The position numbers and the translations under genes are program-made. From Rhodopseudomonas sp. P2A-2r (GTDB taxonomy: Bacteria; Pseudomonadota; Alphaproteobacteria; Rhizobiales; Xanthobacteraceae): a stretch of 64,000 nucleotides of DNA. How positions within the stretch are numbered: position 1 is the first letter of the stretch; each line of letters starts with the position of its first letter. Where the stretch lies: NCBI RefSeq assembly GCF_026015985.1, contig NZ_CP110389.1, forward strand, positions 992,001 through 1,056,000, given 5' to 3'. Below are positions 49,807 to 58,607 of the stretch, in pieces. The notes under the pieces were generated by a model. It was not told the DNA's origin and did not search any database. It worked only from the letters and a program-made list of their open reading frames with translations.

Positions 49807-50322
49807 TTAACCCTTCGCAGCGGGTGCCGGCGGTACCGGCAGAATAATTTCCGAAGCGACCTTCCAGTCCTTCCCGACGCGAAGCCAGTTGATGATCATC
49901 AGAAACGGCCGGGCCGTTCCATCCTGTCCCGCATAGGAGACTGTGATGTTCATCGGCACATAGGACTCCGCGACGTCGTCCGTCAGGCCGACGACCTTGA
50001 GCTTCGCATAATCCGGCGCGAGCACGACCGGACCGGAGCTGCCGATGTCGTGAAGCTTCTGATCAATCGCCTCATTGCCCCAGAAGCCGGCCCAGTTGCC
50101 CTCGGACGCAATCGCGCTCTTGGCCACCAGCAGGGCAGAGGGCGATTGCCAGAACATCTCGTGCAGCGCCTTGAAATCGTGCCTATTGGCCAATTCTATG
50201 AGCCTGGAGAATTGCGATTTGATCGTGTCGAAAGTCTTGGCATCCAGCGGCTCTGCGCTGGCCGCGGGCGCCAAGGTGGAAAGCGCCGCCGCGGTGAGGG
50301 CAGCAAGAAGCGTCTTGTACAT
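49807..50322 (-). CDS. exported SnoaL/DUF4440-like protein
   Basis: A 171-residue protein with a signal peptide (YKTLLAALTAAALSTLAPAASA). The mature part (FSRLIELANRHDFKALHEMFWQSPSALLV, and the closing strand VGKDWKVASEIILPV) looks like the NTF2-like fold of SnoaL/DUF4440 proteins, used as small-molecule binding or isomerase domains. The start at 50322 follows GAAGGGA and places the signal peptide first; a 40-codon upstream extension is rejected. Confidence 0.75.
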   Translation of the reverse strand: MYKTLLAALTAAALSTLAPAASAEPLDAKTFDTIKSQFSRLIELANRHDFKALHEMFWQSPSALLVAKSAIASEGNWAGFWGNEAIDQKLHDIGSSGPVVLAPDYAKLKVVGLTDDVAESYVPMNITVSYAGQDGTARPFLMIINWLRVGKDWKVASEIILPVPPAPAAKG

Positions 50323-50445
50323 GTCGGAATTCCCTTCCGGTTCTGGTGCCATTCGTCCGGCTCGTTTCGCGCCGTTGCCTTCGCGCGTGGCGCGATGGCC
50401 GCTTGAAGCGCTCGCTGCCACCGGTCGAAACGTCATCGGCACGTT

Positions 50446-50940
50446 TTAGCTTGCAGATTCGCGCAGCAAGCTTGTGATTTTCGCATCGAGATTGCGGGCG
50501 ACAGCAAGTGCTTCTGCGCTGCCATATGACAGCAGATAGCTTTCCATCAGGTCATAAGAGAGATGCACGCCATCGGCCCGTTCATCGATGAGGATCGTGA
50601 CTGGTGCGTAGGATCCAGCATCGGAGACGTGCTTGACCATTTCTTTCATGATGAGAGGATTGCCCACCACAAACCGCATGCTGTTAGGCGTCCGGGAGCC
50701 GGTTTCGCGACGCAGAACGGCACCCAGATCGAATTCCGCGAACAGCATAAGGCCCGTGCGGCCTAGCGCGCCTTGCACGACGCGCTCCAGATCCGGGAAG
50801 GACGTTGCCGCCCGCGTCGCCTTGAAAAATTCGACCATGTCAGGCTGACCGACCGCCGACTTGAGTGCGGCGACGACAGCGTCGAATGGTTTTGAACTGG
50901 TGAGGCTGAAACGTTCGACCTCGATCTTCTCTGTTGTCAT
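50446..50940 (-). CDS. DUF302 domain-containing protein
   Basis: A 164-residue cytosolic protein. FDAVVAALKSAVGQ at the N-terminus, and MLFAEFDLGAVLRRETG and VTILIDERADGVHLSYDLMESYL, match the DUF302 pattern. Start at 50940 follows GGAGG with 5-base spacing. DUF302 proteins often sit in stress or redox clusters; function unknown. Confidence 0.75.
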   Translation of the reverse strand: MTTEKIEVERFSLTSSKPFDAVVAALKSAVGQPDMVEFFKATRAATSFPDLERVVQGALGRTGLMLFAEFDLGAVLRRETGSRTPNSMRFVVGNPLIMKEMVKHVSDAGSYAPVTILIDERADGVHLSYDLMESYLLSYGSAEALAVARNLDAKITSLLRESAS

Positions 50941-51018
50941 TTTGTCCTCCGCAACAACTCTCATGGGTAAGGCGCATCCGATCGCATCGGAATGCGCCGA
51001 GGATCATGCAGCCGCCGG

Positions 51019-51876
51019 TCACGCTTCCAGAAAGGTCTGGACGTGGCTGACGAACGTCTCGTGGTGCTGAAACAGCGCGCCGTGTCCTGAATCGGGATAG
51101 AGCACCAACTGGGCGTTGCTGAGCTCCTCGAACATGGCGTAGGCGTTGCTTGCTGGCAGCATGGTGTCGTGGCTGCCGCTGACCACCAGCGTGGGCTGGC
51201 CGATGGCGTGCAGCATGGCGTGCCCGGGATCAGGCGTGGCGCACCAGGTGATCAGCGCCTTGGCCTGCGGATCGGTGACCGCGCTGCCGTTGTCGGTGTC
51301 GCGATCGTCCTTGCGCACCTTCGCCCGCTTCAGGAATGCCAGGCCGGACGACTGGCTGGCGGATGACCTCGTGAAGAACAGCGGCAGGCGGGGGTCCGGC
51401 GCATCGGTTTGGGAAAACGCCTCCCGCAGAACCGCCAACAGGTGCTCCTCTCCGCCTTTCGGCGCGGTGCCGACAAGGATGAGCTTGCGCACCAGCCGTC
51501 CGTGCTCGGCAGCGATCTGCTGGGCGACGCAGCCGCCCAGGGAAAAACCCAGCAGGTCGACTTCGGAGAGGCCGAGCAAGTGGATGAAGTCGACCGCGTC
51601 TCGGGCCATCGCCGCAACATTGTCCGGCGTTTGACCGGTCGAGCGGCCGACCCCGGCATTGTCGAAGGCGATCACCGGGCGATCGGCGGTGAGCGCGTTG
51701 ACCACGGCGGGATCCCACGCGTCGATGTTGCCCGAGAAGTGCTGCAGCAGAACCAGCGGCGTTCCGGCTGATGGGCCGAGGCGGCGATAGGCGAAGCGGA
51801 TTCCGCGGCCTTCCACGTAACGGGTGGGTGCCGTCTCAAGCGTGGTGTCCTGGCTCGCGATGTCGCGTGCAGTCAT
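51019..51876 (-). CDS. cytosolic alpha/beta hydrolase
   Basis: A 285-residue hydrolase with no signal peptide. Motifs: PLVLLQHFSGNIDAWDP (oxyanion region), GFSLGG nucleophile elbow, late Asp (SGSHDTMLP) and His (DSGHGALFQHHE). The pattern is of the esterase/haloperoxidase-like group. GGAGG precedes the ATG at 51876. It lies in the cluster between DUF302 and a secreted hydrolase. Confidence 0.88.
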   Translation of the reverse strand: MTARDIASQDTTLETAPTRYVEGRGIRFAYRRLGPSAGTPLVLLQHFSGNIDAWDPAVVNALTADRPVIAFDNAGVGRSTGQTPDNVAAMARDAVDFIHLLGLSEVDLLGFSLGGCVAQQIAAEHGRLVRKLILVGTAPKGGEEHLLAVLREAFSQTDAPDPRLPLFFTRSSASQSSGLAFLKRAKVRKDDRDTDNGSAVTDPQAKALITWCATPDPGHAMLHAIGQPTLVVSGSHDTMLPASNAYAMFEELSNAQLVLYPDSGHGALFQHHETFVSHVQTFLEA

Positions 51877-51962
51877 GTCATCCTCCGGATGCTGGGCATG
51901 AAATATTGCAGTGAGGGAATGGTGTGGGCGCTCCCGGCGCGAACGTGCCGGGAGCGCTCCTG

Positions 51963-52733
51963 TCACTTCACGAGCGCGGCCTTTTCGATCACCGCGGCGA
52001 CCTCCTCCGCGTGAACGACGAGCGAAGCATGGCTGCCGGCAACATCCGTCGTCTGCGCCTTCATCTGGGTGGCGAAGAACTTCTGGGCCTCGGGCGCGAT
52101 TACCTTGTCCCTGGTGCTGATCACGTAGAACGTCAGTTTGTCGCGCCAGGCGGCCGTATCGACCGGCGCCTCGAACGCCGTGTGGTTCAACGGAAGCTGA
52201 TGGTTTGCCAGGGATTCGGCGATCTGCGGAGGCAGGTCAGCCGCGACCGCGGAAGGAAACACCTTGGGATCGATATAGAGATTGCCTTTGTCGTCAGGAT
52301 GAATCGCCGCGGTGCCTTCCGTTGCCGGACCGCTCTTGGCGAGGGTCGCCAGAGATTGGCCGACGTCAGGCGCGAAAGCAGAGACGTAGACCAGCGCCGA
52401 GACCTTGGGATCGTTACCGGCCTGCGTGATGACCACGCCGCCCCAGGAGTGGCCGACGAGAACGGTCTTGCCGCTCTGCTTCGCCAGCGCTTGTTTGGTA
52501 GCATCGACGTCAGCGGCAAGGGAGGTGAGGGGATTCTCGACGAGCGTGACATTGTAGCCCTTCTTGGTGAGGATGTCGGCGACGGGCTTCCAGCTCGTCT
52601 GGTCGACAAAAGCGCCATGGACGAGGACAATGTTGTGAGCTGCCCCCTTGGGCAGTTCAGCCGACTGGGCGGTGGCGGCAAATGCCGCTCCGGCCATGAG
52701 GGCGGCGGCAGTCGATAAAAGAAGATTTCGCAT
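51963..52733 (-). CDS. exported alpha/beta hydrolase
   Basis: A 256-residue hydrolase with a signal peptide (LLLSTAAALMAGAAFAATAQ, cleavage near QSAE). Motifs: NIVLVHGAFVDQTSWKPV, nucleophile elbow GHSWGG and late His in VAGSHASLVVHAEE. AGGAG precedes the start at 52733. It is the first gene of the minus-strand cluster and faces the AraC regulator, which probably controls it. Confidence 0.88.
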   Translation of the reverse strand: MRNLLLSTAAALMAGAAFAATAQSAELPKGAAHNIVLVHGAFVDQTSWKPVADILTKKGYNVTLVENPLTSLAADVDATKQALAKQSGKTVLVGHSWGGVVITQAGNDPKVSALVYVSAFAPDVGQSLATLAKSGPATEGTAAIHPDDKGNLYIDPKVFPSAVAADLPPQIAESLANHQLPLNHTAFEAPVDTAAWRDKLTFYVISTRDKVIAPEAQKFFATQMKAQTTDVAGSHASLVVHAEEVAAVIEKAALVK

Positions 52734-52894
52734 AATAGCTCCTGCTGGATGACGGACGACGCGAGGTCGCGGTGGGCAGGCGCTTCAGCAAACCACGGTT
52801 CGTCCATCTGCCGCTTTGGGAGATGGGTGACCGCACGATGCGTCAGCGCACGTCGCAGGACCTAATAGGAAGATGTTTCGGACGGTAGAGCCCA

Positions 52895-52922
52895 ATCGTC
52901 CAAGTATTGCGTCGGATCGTCC
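52895..52922 (+). promoter_or_regulatory. direct repeat, possible AraC-family binding site
   Basis: ATCGTCC occurs at 52895-52901 and 52916-52922, 21 bases apart, that is two helical turns on one face. AraC proteins typically bind such direct repeats. It lies between the divergent hydrolase cluster and the AraC gene. Confidence 0.4.
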
Positions 52923-52942
52923 GCGGGATTAGCATCACCGCC

Positions 52943-53905
52943 ATGGACATCCTCGCCGAAGTACTCGACCGCGTTCGCCTCGGTGGGACTCTGCTCTTCC
53001 ACTTCGAGCTCGGCCATCCCTGGAATCTGGCGTTGCCACAACGCCCGTACGCCCTGTTCCATTATATCAGTCGTGGCTCCGCGACCCTCGCACTCGAACA
53101 GGGACAAGAAATCCGCATGAACGCAGGCGACTTTGTCGTCCTCTCACGCGGCGAGCCTCATAAGCTTTATTCGGATAGCCGGACGCCATCCTTTTCGGTC
53201 ATCGACCTCGATCGGTCGTCGGCGCATCTTGGCGTCGTTCGTCACGGCGGCAGCGCGCCGCCGTATGCGACGATGATCTGTGGCAAGTTCACGATGGCGT
53301 GGCCCTCGCGCGGTAGCGTGCTGGAATTGCTTCCGCCCGTGCTTCTCCTGAAGCCGACGGAAGACGGCGAGTGGCTTGAGGCGATTCTGCGACGCATGGT
53401 GAGCGAGTCGGCGCGTCCGCGTCCTGGCCAGGGCGTCGCGCTTTCGCGACTGACAGAAGTGCTCTTCGTCGAGGTATTGCGAAGCTGGGTCAAGTCTCTC
53501 GGTCCCGGAGAAGGCGGGTGGCTCGGGGCGATGGCGGACCCGCACATCGGACCGGCGCTTCAGCTGATCCACGAACGGCCGCATCTGGCCTGGACCCTTG
53601 ACGACCTCGGACAACGCGTGGGGCTCGGTCGCTCGGCGTTTTCGGCTCGCTTTACCAGGCTCGTCGGCCAGTCCATGTACCGCTATCTGATCGCGCGCCG
53701 TATGTCGGAGGCCGCGTTCCTGCTCGAAACAAGCGACGAGGGGATTGCACGGATTGCGACCTCTGTCGGCTACGAGACCACTGCGGCGTTTTCGAAGCTG
53801 TTCAATCGACATCACGGCCTGTCGCCTGGCCGCTACCGGGCAACCCGACGCTCCGACGTCGATCCAGGGCGAGCGGACACTCTGAAAGCAGAATTCGCCA
53901 ATTGA
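52943..53905 (+). CDS. AraC-family transcriptional regulator with cupin sensor
   Basis: A 320-residue regulator. Residues about 1-190 form a cupin-type ligand domain (YALFHYISRGSATLAL, GDFVVLSRGEPHKLY), and two C-terminal helix-turn-helix motifs follow (WTLDDLGQRVGLGRSAFSARFTRLVGQ; IARIATSVGYETTAAFSKLFNRHHG). The ATG at 52943 gives the usual family N-terminus. It is divergent from the hydrolase cluster at 48289-52733 and probably regulates it. Confidence 0.88.
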   Translation: MDILAEVLDRVRLGGTLLFHFELGHPWNLALPQRPYALFHYISRGSATLALEQGQEIRMNAGDFVVLSRGEPHKLYSDSRTPSFSVIDLDRSSAHLGVVRHGGSAPPYATMICGKFTMAWPSRGSVLELLPPVLLLKPTEDGEWLEAILRRMVSESARPRPGQGVALSRLTEVLFVEVLRSWVKSLGPGEGGWLGAMADPHIGPALQLIHERPHLAWTLDDLGQRVGLGRSAFSARFTRLVGQSMYRYLIARRMSEAAFLLETSDEGIARIATSVGYETTAAFSKLFNRHHGLSPGRYRATRRSDVDPGRADTLKAEFAN

Positions 53906-53981
53906 CGCCGACCAAGCTGAAGTTCGACGTCGAGACGGGTATTTGCTTTGAGCGGCGCGCCATTTGGCAAGCCGCAAAGGT

Positions 53982-54323
53982 TCATTTTTCGGCTGGGATA
54001 CAAATGGTCGAGCGGGTGAGAAAACGCTGCTCGCGGCCGTTGTCGAGCGAGAACATGCCGCCGCGGCCCGGCACCACGTCGATGATCAGGTCGGTGTGCC
54101 TCCAAACCTCGTACTGCGGGCCGCCGATATAGAACGGCGCGCCGCCAATCTCGCCGAGCTTGACGTCGTTATCGCCAATGATGAAATCGCCTGTCGGGTA
54201 GCACATCGGTGACGAGCCATCGCAACAGCCGCCGGACTGGTGAAACAGCACCGGGCCGTGGTCTGCGACGATTTCGGCGAGAAGCTTGAGCGCCTCCGGC
54301 GTCGCGGTCACCTTGTTGATCAT
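53982..54323 (-). CDS. DUF779 domain-containing protein
   Basis: A 113-residue protein with conserved cysteines in HQSGGCCDGSSPMC, probably metal-binding. DUF779 genes are typically next to aldehyde dehydrogenases, as here (the ALDH ends 159 bases upstream on the same strand). The start at 54323 matches the family length. It may help or regulate aldehyde oxidation; mechanism unknown. Confidence 0.87.
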   Translation of the reverse strand: MINKVTATPEALKLLAEIVADHGPVLFHQSGGCCDGSSPMCYPTGDFIIGDNDVKLGEIGGAPFYIGGPQYEVWRHTDLIIDVVPGRGGMFSLDNGREQRFLTRSTICIPAEK

Positions 54324-54482
54324 CGCTTCGATTTCCAATTTTCCGCCAATATGAACGGAGGCGGCGCCCGTCACGCGCCGTCAGCATGTTGGAGCGCAAC
54401 TTTCGTTGCGCTCCAACTGTTCGAGGTGGATCGATCGCGGGCGGCGCTTTTTGCAGAAGCAACGCGCCGGTTCGGCGCGCGT

Positions 54483-55999
54483 CTAGAAGAAGCCGAGCTT
54501 CTTCGGACTGTAGCTCACCAACACGTTCTTGGTCTGCTGATAGTGGTCGAGCATCATCTTGTGGTTTTCGCGACCGATTCCGGACTGCTTGTATCCGCCG
54601 AAGGCCGCGTGCGCCGGATAGGCGTGGTAGCAATTAGTCCACACCCGTCCGGCCTGAATAGCCCGGCCGAAGCGGTAGCAGCGATTGGCGTCCCTGCTCC
54701 AGACCCCGGCGCCAAGCCCGTAGAGCGTGTCGTTGGCAATCGCCAGTGCGTCGTCATCGTCCTTGAACGTTGTCACTGAAACCACCGGGCCGAAGATCTC
54801 CTCCTGGAAGACGCGCATCCGGTTGTGGCCCTCGAACACGGTCGGCTTGACGTAGTAGCCGCCCGCAAGCTCGCCTGGCAGCACGTTACGCTCGCCGCCA
54901 ATCAGGACCTTGGCGCCTTCCTGCTTGCCGATGTCGATATAGGACAGGATCTTTTCCAGCTGCTCGGACGACGCCTGCGCGCCGATCATGGTGGTCGGAT
55001 CGAGGGGCTGCCCTGCGAAATCGCCGCGACCCGCTTCAGTGCCCGCTCCATGAAACGGTCATAGAGCGATTCGTGGATCAGCGCCCGGCTCGGGCAGGTG
55101 CAAACCTCACCCTGGTTGAGCGCGAACATAACGAAGCCCTCGATGGCCTTGTCGAAGAAATCATCGTCCTTGGCCCCAACGTCCTTGAAGAAGATGTTGG
55201 GTGACTTGCCGCCCAGTTCGAGCGTCACCGGAATGAGGTTCTGCGATGCATACTGCATGATCAGCCGGCCGGTCGTGGTCTCGCCGGTGAAGGCGATCTT
55301 TGCGATCCGTTTGCTTGAGGCGAGCGGCTTGCCGGCCTCGAGACCGAAACCGTTGACGATGTTGAGCACGCCCTTCGGCAGCAGGTCGCCAATCAGGTCG
55401 ATCCAGACCATGATCGACGCGGGCGTCTGCTCGGCGGGCTTGAGCACAATGCAGTTGCCGGCCGCCAGAGCCGGCGCGAGCTTCCAGCACGCCATCAGGA
55501 TCGGAAAGTTCCATGGAATGATCTGGCCGACGACGCCGAGCGGCTCATGAAAATGGTAGGCGACGGTATCGTGGTCGATCTCGCTCAGGGAGCCTTCCTG
55601 TCCGCGGATGACCCCGGCGAAATAGCGGAAGTGATCGATCGCCAACGGCATGTCAGCGGCGGTGGTTTCGCGGATCGGCTTGCCGTTGTCCCAGGTCTCG
55701 GCCAGCGCAAGCTTGCCCAGGTTCTCTTCCATGCGATCGGCGATGCGGCTCAGGATCAACGAGCGCTCGGCCACGCTGGTGCGGCCCCAGGCCTCCTTGG
55801 CGGCATGGGCGGCGTCAAGCGCCGCTTCGACATCCGCGGCGTCGGAGCGGGCGATCTGACAAACCGCCTGTCCCGTGATGGGCGAGATGTTGTCGAAGTA
55901 CTGTCCGCTGTTTGGCGCGCGCCATTCGCCGCCGATGTAGTTGTCATAGCGCTTGGCGAAGGGCGCCTGTAACGCAATATTCAAGTCCACCTTGTTCAT
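54483..55999 (-). pseudogene. NAD-dependent aldehyde dehydrogenase (AcoD/ExaC-like), frameshifted by one base
   Basis: The frame from 55999 gives a normal ALDH N-terminus ([24 protein letters not shown]), the Rossmann/active regions ([31 protein letters not shown], catalytic Cys in [13 protein letters not shown]) and then shifts. One more G in the run 55004-55007 restores [19 protein letters not shown] and the C-terminus ([24 protein letters not shown]). The intact protein would have about 505 residues. AGGAGG precedes the start. It likely oxidises acetaldehyde or similar aldehydes. Given intact motifs, sequencing error is likely. Confidence 0.9.
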
Positions 56000-56054
56000 C
56001 GTGACCTCCTGAAAACACGCCCTCAACGGGGCGTTGGACTCAAGGTCGCATCGA

Positions 56055-56071
56055 TGCGGCCCGCAGGCCAA
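56055..56071 (-). promoter_or_regulatory. weak sigma-54-type promoter candidate of the aldehyde dehydrogenase
   Basis: On the minus strand TTGGCCTGCGGGCCGCA keeps the essential GG-N10-GC spacing, about 55 bases before the ALDH ATG, but differs from the consensus at other positions. It is worth attention because the adjacent regulator belongs to the sigma-54 activator family yet lacks the AAA+ domain. Confidence 0.35.
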
Positions 56072-56100
56072 GGAGGGCCGATCCGTTCGGTGGGCGAGGG

Positions 56101-56118
56101 TGTCGCAAATCTGCGACA
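56101..56118. promoter_or_regulatory. inverted repeat upstream of aldehyde dehydrogenase (regulator site)
   Basis: TGTCGCA-AATC-TGCGACA is a perfect 7-4-7 palindrome between the GAF-HTH regulator stop and the ALDH promoter. It has the same 7-4-7 layout as the site at 1111-1128. It is the likely binding site of the regulator at 56136. Confidence 0.6.
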
Positions 56119-56135
56119 GTGCGCGACGATATCTG

Positions 56136-57098
56136 TCAGCGGTGCAAGGCGAGCTGTCTCATCTTGCGGTGCAGCGTGGCGCGCGACATGTCGAGGTCTT
56201 TTGCTGCCTTGGATACGTTGCCATCGGCCCGGGCCAAAGCGCGTTGCAAAACCGCGCGTTCGGCGGTCTCGAGATCGTCGTGTCTCTCGTTGACCTGTCC
56301 GATCAGATCCGCAGCTGGTATCGGCCTCGCCAAAGTGGCCGCGTTGATGCCGAGCGCCATGCGCGCGGCGCGCGTCGCGCCAATAACGAGGTCGTCGTGA
56401 TCCACCGCCAGCAACGATCTGCCGGCGCGCTCGCTGCCCGGTGCCAATACGATGCGCGCATCCGGAAAGGCGAGGCGGAAGTTCTCCGCCTCGATGTGGC
56501 GCGCGGCGTCCGCCGCGGCGACCGCGATCAGTTGGACGAAGCCCTCTGTGGAATCGGCACGGCACGATGAGACATCGAGGGCGGCAGCGATCTCGCCGTG
56601 CTCGTCGAAGATTGGAACGGTGGTGCAGCTGAGCAGCGAATTACGCGAGAAGAAGTGCTGGTCGCGGTGAATCGTCAGCGCCCGTTCTTCGGCCAGACAA
56701 GTGCCGATCCCGTTCGTCCCCTCGTACTGTTCGCTCCAGATCGCGCCCGTCCATAGCCCCCATGACTCGAAGGTTCGATCATCGCCCTGCGCGCCGCGGC
56801 GATCGACGACGATGCCATCGCGGTCCGAGAGCAGGACGCAACAGCCGACGCTGCCCACCGCCGCAAGCAGCCTGTCGAGGGTGGCCTGCGCGGCGCGCAA
56901 CAGCGGCCCGAGCTTGTGCTGGGCCTGGTGAACTTCGGATTCTGTCAAACGAAGCGACGGCGCATTGCTGGCGGGATCCAGCGCGTGCAGGCGTCCGGAC
57001 CGCCGCCAAGAGGCAGCGAGCGCAGAACTGGCCGCTTCGGCGCCGGCGATGACTCGCTCGACCCGACGGATATGCGCCCCACTGGATGGCCGTTGCAT
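56136..57098 (-). CDS. GAF-HTH transcriptional regulator lacking the AAA+ domain (AcoR-like)
   Basis: A 320-residue protein related to the AcoR-like activator at 3286. It has the GAF sensor ([15 protein letters not shown] near residues 122-136, and [24 protein letters not shown]), the PAS-like piece ([22 protein letters not shown]) and the Fis helix-turn-helix ([22 protein letters not shown]), but nothing between them: Walker A, GAFTGA and Walker B are all absent, and the frame is unbroken. AGGAG precedes the start. It lies directly upstream of the ALDH on the same strand and probably controls it without the usual ATP-driven mechanism. Confidence 0.85.
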   Translation of the reverse strand: MQRPSSGAHIRRVERVIAGAEAASSALAASWRRSGRLHALDPASNAPSLRLTESEVHQAQHKLGPLLRAAQATLDRLLAAVGSVGCCVLLSDRDGIVVDRRGAQGDDRTFESWGLWTGAIWSEQYEGTNGIGTCLAEERALTIHRDQHFFSRNSLLSCTTVPIFDEHGEIAAALDVSSCRADSTEGFVQLIAVAAADAARHIEAENFRLAFPDARIVLAPGSERAGRSLLAVDHDDLVIGATRAARMALGINAATLARPIPAADLIGQVNERHDDLETAERAVLQRALARADGNVSKAAKDLDMSRATLHRKMRQLALHR

Positions 57099-57250
57099 CG
57101 CGGATCTCCTGGCTGTCTCCTGGCTAGTTTTGTCCGTCCTGCGCGACGAGGAGCGAAGCGCTCGTTGTCGACGAGACGATGGCCTATTCAGGCCAGGCGG
57201 CTTCCTCTCGGTGCCCTTGCATTTTGCTGCAGTATATATCGCGTTCGGCG

Positions 57251-57433
57251 TTAGCCAACCGAGAAGTGCAGCCGCCCGATGTCGGTACGGTAATAGGCGG
57301 TGTAGTACTCCGCCGGCTCTTCGTGCGTTGCGAAACCGATTGATTCAATTGCGATAAGCGGCGTGTTTTCCAGCACATCCAGAAGCCGGGCTTCTTCGGG
57401 GCCGGCCGTCACTGCCGCCAGCCAGCGGCGCGA
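57251..57433 (-). pseudogene. remnant of a GntR/UTRA-family regulator (C-terminal end)
   Basis: About 60 residues match the end of a UTRA ligand domain: AAVTAGPEEARLLDVLENTPL, then IAIESIGFATHEEPAEYYTAYYRTDIGRLHFSVG and a stop. There is no start codon with a ribosome site and no DNA-binding domain upstream, where a terminator hairpin of the neighbouring gene begins. It looks like the tail of a regulator gene lost by deletion. Confidence 0.6.
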
Positions 57434-57449
57434 AACATGCTCCAAATAG

Positions 57450-57478
57450 AAAGACCGGGAGCGATCCCGGCCTTTTCT
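57450..57478 (-). terminator. terminator of the response regulator gene (possibly bidirectional)
   Basis: CCGGGA-GCGA-TCCCGG forms a stem, with T-rich sequence on both sides (CCTTTTCTGT on the plus strand, TCTTTCTATTT on the minus strand). It lies about 40 bases past the stop of the response regulator at 57509. Confidence 0.65.
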
Positions 57479-57508
57479 GTCATTCGGCCCACGATACTTG
57501 AACGCGGA

Positions 57509-57901
57509 TCAGGCGGACGGAGCGGCAGTGCCCGCGAGTTCGCACAGCGTGCTGATAATCTGGCTCGATCGATACGGCTTGGCGATGAACCGCCCGCCAT
57601 CGGGCAGGTCACCGTCACGGACATGGAAATGCCCGGACGTGGCGATGATCCCGATCGGCGGCCATCGATGAGCGACTGCATGGGCGAGCTTGAGGCCGTT
57701 CATGGAGCTGGGCATGTCGATATCGGTGAATATGATTCGGATATCGGTGCGGCTTTCCAGCAAGCGGATGGCAACGTCCGCGCCATCGGCCTCCAGAACC
57801 TGGAAGCCGGCCTCCTCGATCATCTCCGCGGCATGCATGCGCAACAGCGCATCGTCCTCGACCACAAGAACAAGCGTGGCTGACGAGGATGTGTCTGCCA
57901 T
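57509..57901 (-). CDS. single-domain response regulator
   Basis: A 130-residue CheY-like receiver. LVLVVEDDALLRMHAAEMIEEAG supplies the acidic pocket, the phosphoryl-accepting Asp is in IIFTDIDMP, and the conserved Lys is in FIAKPYRSSQI. The start at 57901 puts the first strand at the usual place. There is no output domain and no kinase nearby, so it probably takes phosphate from a distant hybrid kinase. Confidence 0.88.
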   Translation of the reverse strand: MADTSSSATLVLVVEDDALLRMHAAEMIEEAGFQVLEADGADVAIRLLESRTDIRIIFTDIDMPSSMNGLKLAHAVAHRWPPIGIIATSGHFHVRDGDLPDGGRFIAKPYRSSQIISTLCELAGTAAPSA

Positions 57902-58131
57902 GGACTCTGGATTTTGATGAGCGGTACCATGGTCCAAGGAATGAAGTTGGGGGCGCGAACTAAAAGAAGTCATGGATCAAAAATCCGGCGTCACAAAAGC
58001 CGCCGCGGCGCATGGCCGGAATGTACGGTGAGGTGACACTGACCAAGCAACTGGCGCAGCAATGGTTCCGCCCCTGCGCCGGACGAAGCCTGCACAATTA
58101 CGTCTGCTCAATGATTGGTACCGGACATTTG

Positions 58132-58581
58132 CTACGAGACGTGTGCATGCGCCGGGTGGATCCGGTCGCGCATCACCTTGAACACACCATGAGACGTTGC
58201 GACCAGGCGTTCGTCGACCGATACCTGCGTGGTCATGAAGATGAGGCTCTTTGTCGTGCGAACGGCATGCGGCCTGGAGATCATGAGGTCGCCGATCCGC
58301 GCAGCGTCGATGAAGTGCGTGTCCATCTGGATGGTGGCGAGGCTTTCCGCGCCCGAGACGAAGCGCGCGGTCATACCGCAGGTGCGATCGGCCAGCGTCA
58401 TCAGCACGCCGCCCTGGACCACGCCGCGGCGGTTGCGATGCTTGTCCTGGCCGAGAATGGCATATTCGGGCGCCGCGCCGACCATCCGGTGCCACAGCGG
58501 TCCGACGAGGTTGATGAATCCGTCATCGTCCATGATGGTCCAGCCATCGGCGCAAAGCCTGGCGTTCGCCGCTTCCGTCAT
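58132..58581 (-). CDS. PaaI-family thioesterase (hotdog fold)
   Basis: A 149-residue protein. HRNRRGVVQGGVLMTLADRTCG carries the hotdog helix with the active-site pattern of PaaI/YbgC-type acyl-CoA thioesterases, and TIQMDTHFIDAARIGDLM and VSVDERLVATSHGVFKVM are conserved strands. It probably hydrolyses an acyl- or aryl-CoA. It lies 26 bases downstream of the aldo/keto reductase on the same strand and is probably co-transcribed. Confidence 0.82.
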   Translation of the reverse strand: MTEAANARLCADGWTIMDDDGFINLVGPLWHRMVGAAPEYAILGQDKHRNRRGVVQGGVLMTLADRTCGMTARFVSGAESLATIQMDTHFIDAARIGDLMISRPHAVRTTKSLIFMTTQVSVDERLVATSHGVFKVMRDRIHPAHAHVS

Positions 58582-58607
58582 TCATCGTCCTTCCGGCGCA
58601 TGCCGCG

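Noticed and set aside
52862..53107. 81-residue minus-strand frame over the AraC start
   Set aside because: Overlaps the AraC coding start and lacks a ribosome site or family.
47993..54000. Genomic island with integrase and att repeat after tRNA-Phe
   Set aside because: No integrase and no second copy of the tRNA 3' end could be found, so only an accessory-looking cluster is claimed.
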